From Undaria pinnatifida (taxonomy: Eukaryota; Sar; Phaeophyceae; Laminariales; Alariaceae), in assembly GCA_012845835.1 (NCBI GenBank), contig JABAKD010000023.1:14285992-14349991 (forward strand): a stretch of 64,000 nucleotides of DNA. Reading direction: 5' to 3'. The notes under the pieces are model-generated. The model did no database searches. It was given only the letters and a program-made list of their open reading frames with translations, and was not told where the DNA came from. Each line of letters begins with the position of its first letter. Within the stretch, counting starts at the first letter, position 1. This document shows positions 61,998 to 64,000 of this stretch, piece after piece. Made by a program: the position numbers and the translations under genes.

Positions 61998-62687
61998 TCA
62001 ATCTTCGTCATCGGAAGACGACTCGTCGCTGGATGACGAAGCTTCTTCCTCGCCGGATGACGATGCAGAATCCGGCGTGTCCTCGTCGGAAGAGGATGAG
62101 GAACTGTCGCTGTCGGTGTCGTCGTCGATGGATATGATTTCAGGATCAGGTTCAGACGCAACGATGATGTTGGCAGCCCGTTGTGCGGTGTTGATGATTT
62201 CGTTCCGCGCATCCAGCGTAAATGCTCTTTGTCCTTCGTTGTCTTCTGGACGAAGCGGGGGTAATTCCCAGAACTGAGATATGGAGGTGGACACGTTAGG
62301 ACTACGCACGTATGTTGATGTTGGACGGGCGCCCTCGCCGCTCCTTCCATCACGTGAATTTCTGCGACAATTGAGTGTTTCGTTCCTCCTCGCGCGTCGA
62401 AGTCGCCTTTGTTCGTTGCGTCGGTTCTGTTGAGCTTTCGAGTATTGTCGTGTTGACGGCATCGGAATGGGCAGTAGAGGTTTGGCGGGGTGCCGCGTAT
62501 GATTGCGGCGGAAATGTAGATGCGTAGATGCGTAGTGTAGATGCGGGTAAACATAATATGCGGCGGAATTTTGATTGGCGAGGTTGTCTGCAGAAAATCC
62601 GCATATTTGCTCGTATGCGGCAGCGGGCATGGGGCATCTCAAGGCTGTAATCTGCAGTGGGCATGGCCAATCGTAACTACTTGACAT
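61998..62687 (-). CDS. Ser/Asp/Glu-rich protein with basic middle region (229 aa)
   Basis: The ATG at 62687 (MSSSYDWPCPLQITALRCPM) was chosen over a longer frame that begins with GTG at 62822. The first about 45 residues carry three Cys. Residues about 80-120 are strongly basic (QNRRNEQRRLRRARRNE) and could bind nucleic acid. The last about 50 residues are Ser and acid (SDSSSSSSDEDTPDS to DDED). The segment DPEIISIDDDTDSD before it fits a SUMO-interacting motif: hydrophobic I-I-x-I followed by acidic and Ser residues. No family is recognised. The N-terminal part is tandemly repeated upstream. Confidence 0.5.
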   Translation of the reverse strand: MSSSYDWPCPLQITALRCPMPAAAYEQICGFSADNLANQNSAAYYVYPHLHYASTHLHFRRNHTRHPAKPLLPIPMPSTRQYSKAQQNRRNEQRRLRRARRNETLNCRRNSRDGRSGEGARPTSTYVRSPNVSTSISQFWELPPLRPEDNEGQRAFTLDARNEIINTAQRAANIIVASEPDPEIISIDDDTDSDSSSSSSDEDTPDSASSSGEEEASSSSDESSSDDED

Positions 62688-64000
62688 GTTGTGACGACGT
62701 TTGACGAATGCATAAATGGGGTGGCGGTGTTTGTGTTGTGTAATGTCACGTCCATGCGCGTCGAAGCATGCACAACGAGTACAGAGAAACAGAGTGGTGC
62801 CGAGGATGTTAGGCAGCACCACAGCGGCTGAGGTCTACTCATTTGAAGGTGTTCATGTCGGTGGCATATAACGAGCAACGCGTCATTGCATTCGTAGGTG
62901 CCATAAAGTGCACGTGATGAATGCACTTGCGTGGTTTCAAGTCGTGAAATGGACTATTGGGCGAGAGAGGCCAACGAATATCAAAAAATGATTTTTTTTA
63001 ACCTCGCATGAACCGGATGCATTCATTAATCAAGATGTGGGAGCCATTAGCTGAATCGTGATATTATATATATATATTATATATAATATGCGGCGGAATT
63101 TTGATTGGCGAGGTTGTCTGCAGAAAATCCGCATATTTGCTCGTATGCGGCAGCGGGCATGGGGCATCTCAATGCTGTAATCTGCAGTGGGCATGGCCAA
63201 TCGTAACTACTTGACATGTTGTGACGACGTTTGATGAATGCATAAATAGGGTGGCGGTGTTTGTGTTGTGTAATGTCACGTCCATGCGCGTCGAAGCATG
63301 CACAACGAGTACAGAGATACAGAGTGGTGCCGAGGATGTTGGGCAGCACCACAGCGGCTGAGGTCTACTCATTTGAAGGTGTTCATGTCGGTGGCATATA
63401 ACGAGCAACGCGTCATTGCATTCGTAGGTGCCATAAAGTGCACGTGATGAATGCACTTGCGTGGTTTCAAGTCGTGAAATGGACTATTGGGCGAGAGAGG
63501 CCAACGAATATCAAAAAATGATTTTTTTTAACCTCGCATGAACCGGATGCATTCATTAATCAAGATGTGGGAGCCATTAGCTGAATCGTGATATTATATA
63601 TATATATTATATATAATATGCGGCGGAATTTTGATTGGCGAGGTTGTCTGCAGAAAATCCGCATATTTGCTCGTATGCGGCAGCGGGCATGGGGCATCTC
63701 AATGCTGTAATCTGCAGTGGGCATGGCCAATCGTAACTACTTGACATGTTGTGACGACGTTTGATGAATGCATAAATAGGGTGGCGGTGTTTGTGTTGTG
63801 TAATGTCACGTCCATGCGCGTCGAAGCATGCACAACGAGTACAGAGATACAGAGTGGTGCCGAGGATGTTGGGCAGCACCACAGCGGCTGAGGTCTACTC
63901 ATTTGAAGGTGTTCATGTCGGTGGCATATAACGAGCAACGCGTCATTGCATTCGTAGGTGCCATAAAGTGCACGTGATGAATGCACTTGCGTGGTTTCAA
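62554..64000 (-). repeat. 530-bp tandem repeat carrying the 5' end of the Ser/Asp-rich gene
   Basis: TAATATGCGGCGGAATTTTG begins units at 62554, 63084 and 63614 (period 530); the last runs off the window. Units 2 and 3 are nearly identical. On the minus strand each carries the upstream region and the first about 45 codons of the gene. Only the first unit continues into the full protein; the others end in NSAAYYI and a stop within a TATATA junction. Confidence 0.9.

Noticed and set aside
1-64000. CRISPR arrays, bacterial operons or prophage genes
   Set aside because: Repeats are contiguous satellites without regular unique spacers. Genes have GT-AG introns and eukaryotic transposon domains, and nothing bacterial is seen.

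Overview
The window is nuclear DNA of a eukaryote. It shows GT-AG introns, LTR and tyrosine-recombinase retrotransposons, a Helitron-type Rep/helicase, and dense satellites and microsatellites. There is no bacterial gene organisation and no conserved housekeeping gene. Residue patterns in the Gypsy reverse transcriptase remind me of stramenopile (brown alga or oomycete-like) elements, but that is a recollection, so the taxon is left open. Nearly everything is mobile DNA, much of it nested.

Layout. 1-1.7 kb: possible acidic host exon. 1.7-3.0 kb: two miniature LTR elements (TRIMs), one a tandem array with 78-bp LTRs, the other with 83-bp LTRs and only a 32-bp interior. 3.35-9.0 kb: a tyrosine-recombinase (DIRS-like) retrotransposon on the minus strand, with gag, RT/RNase H and recombinase frames open and apparently identical 210-bp terminal repeats. 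9.8-16.7 kb: TIR elements full of CCCGACCCG...CGAGATTTT subrepeats, nested in TRIMs and interrupted by a satellite-rich insert. 16.7-29.3 kb: a decayed Gypsy element on the minus strand, split in its integrase by a 2.56-kb insert. 29.3-43.9 kb: mostly repeats, another TIR element, tRNA-like repeats and simple sequence. 43.9-59.4 kb: two head-to-tail Helitron-like elements. 59.4-61.2 kb: long CATA/CTAC/CTAGCTAC microsatellites around a second copy of a 1.1-kb element. 61.3-64 kb: a Ser/Asp-rich protein gene whose 5' part is tandemly amplified in 530-bp units past the window edge.

The most interesting system is the Helitron-like family. The 2.56-kb insert in the Gypsy integrase (18229-20792) lets both element ends be read against the interrupted reading frame. 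The same ends flank an 11.2-kb unit (48119-59357). That unit carries, in one orientation, a five-exon gene for a Gly-rich zinc-ribbon-like protein of about 279 aa, and 79 bp after its stop codon a Rep-Pif1 helicase-OTU polyprotein (now broken). A neighbouring 4.2-kb element (about 43933-48114) carries a decayed paralogue of the same spliced gene. The short insert keeps only the gene's 5' end, as three tandem copies. At least six loci share a 3' end made of a perfect 9-14-bp GC hairpin, different in sequence but constant in position, 10-15 nt before CCCTT. I infer a Helitron-like (Helentron-type?) family with a recurrent spliced accessory gene.
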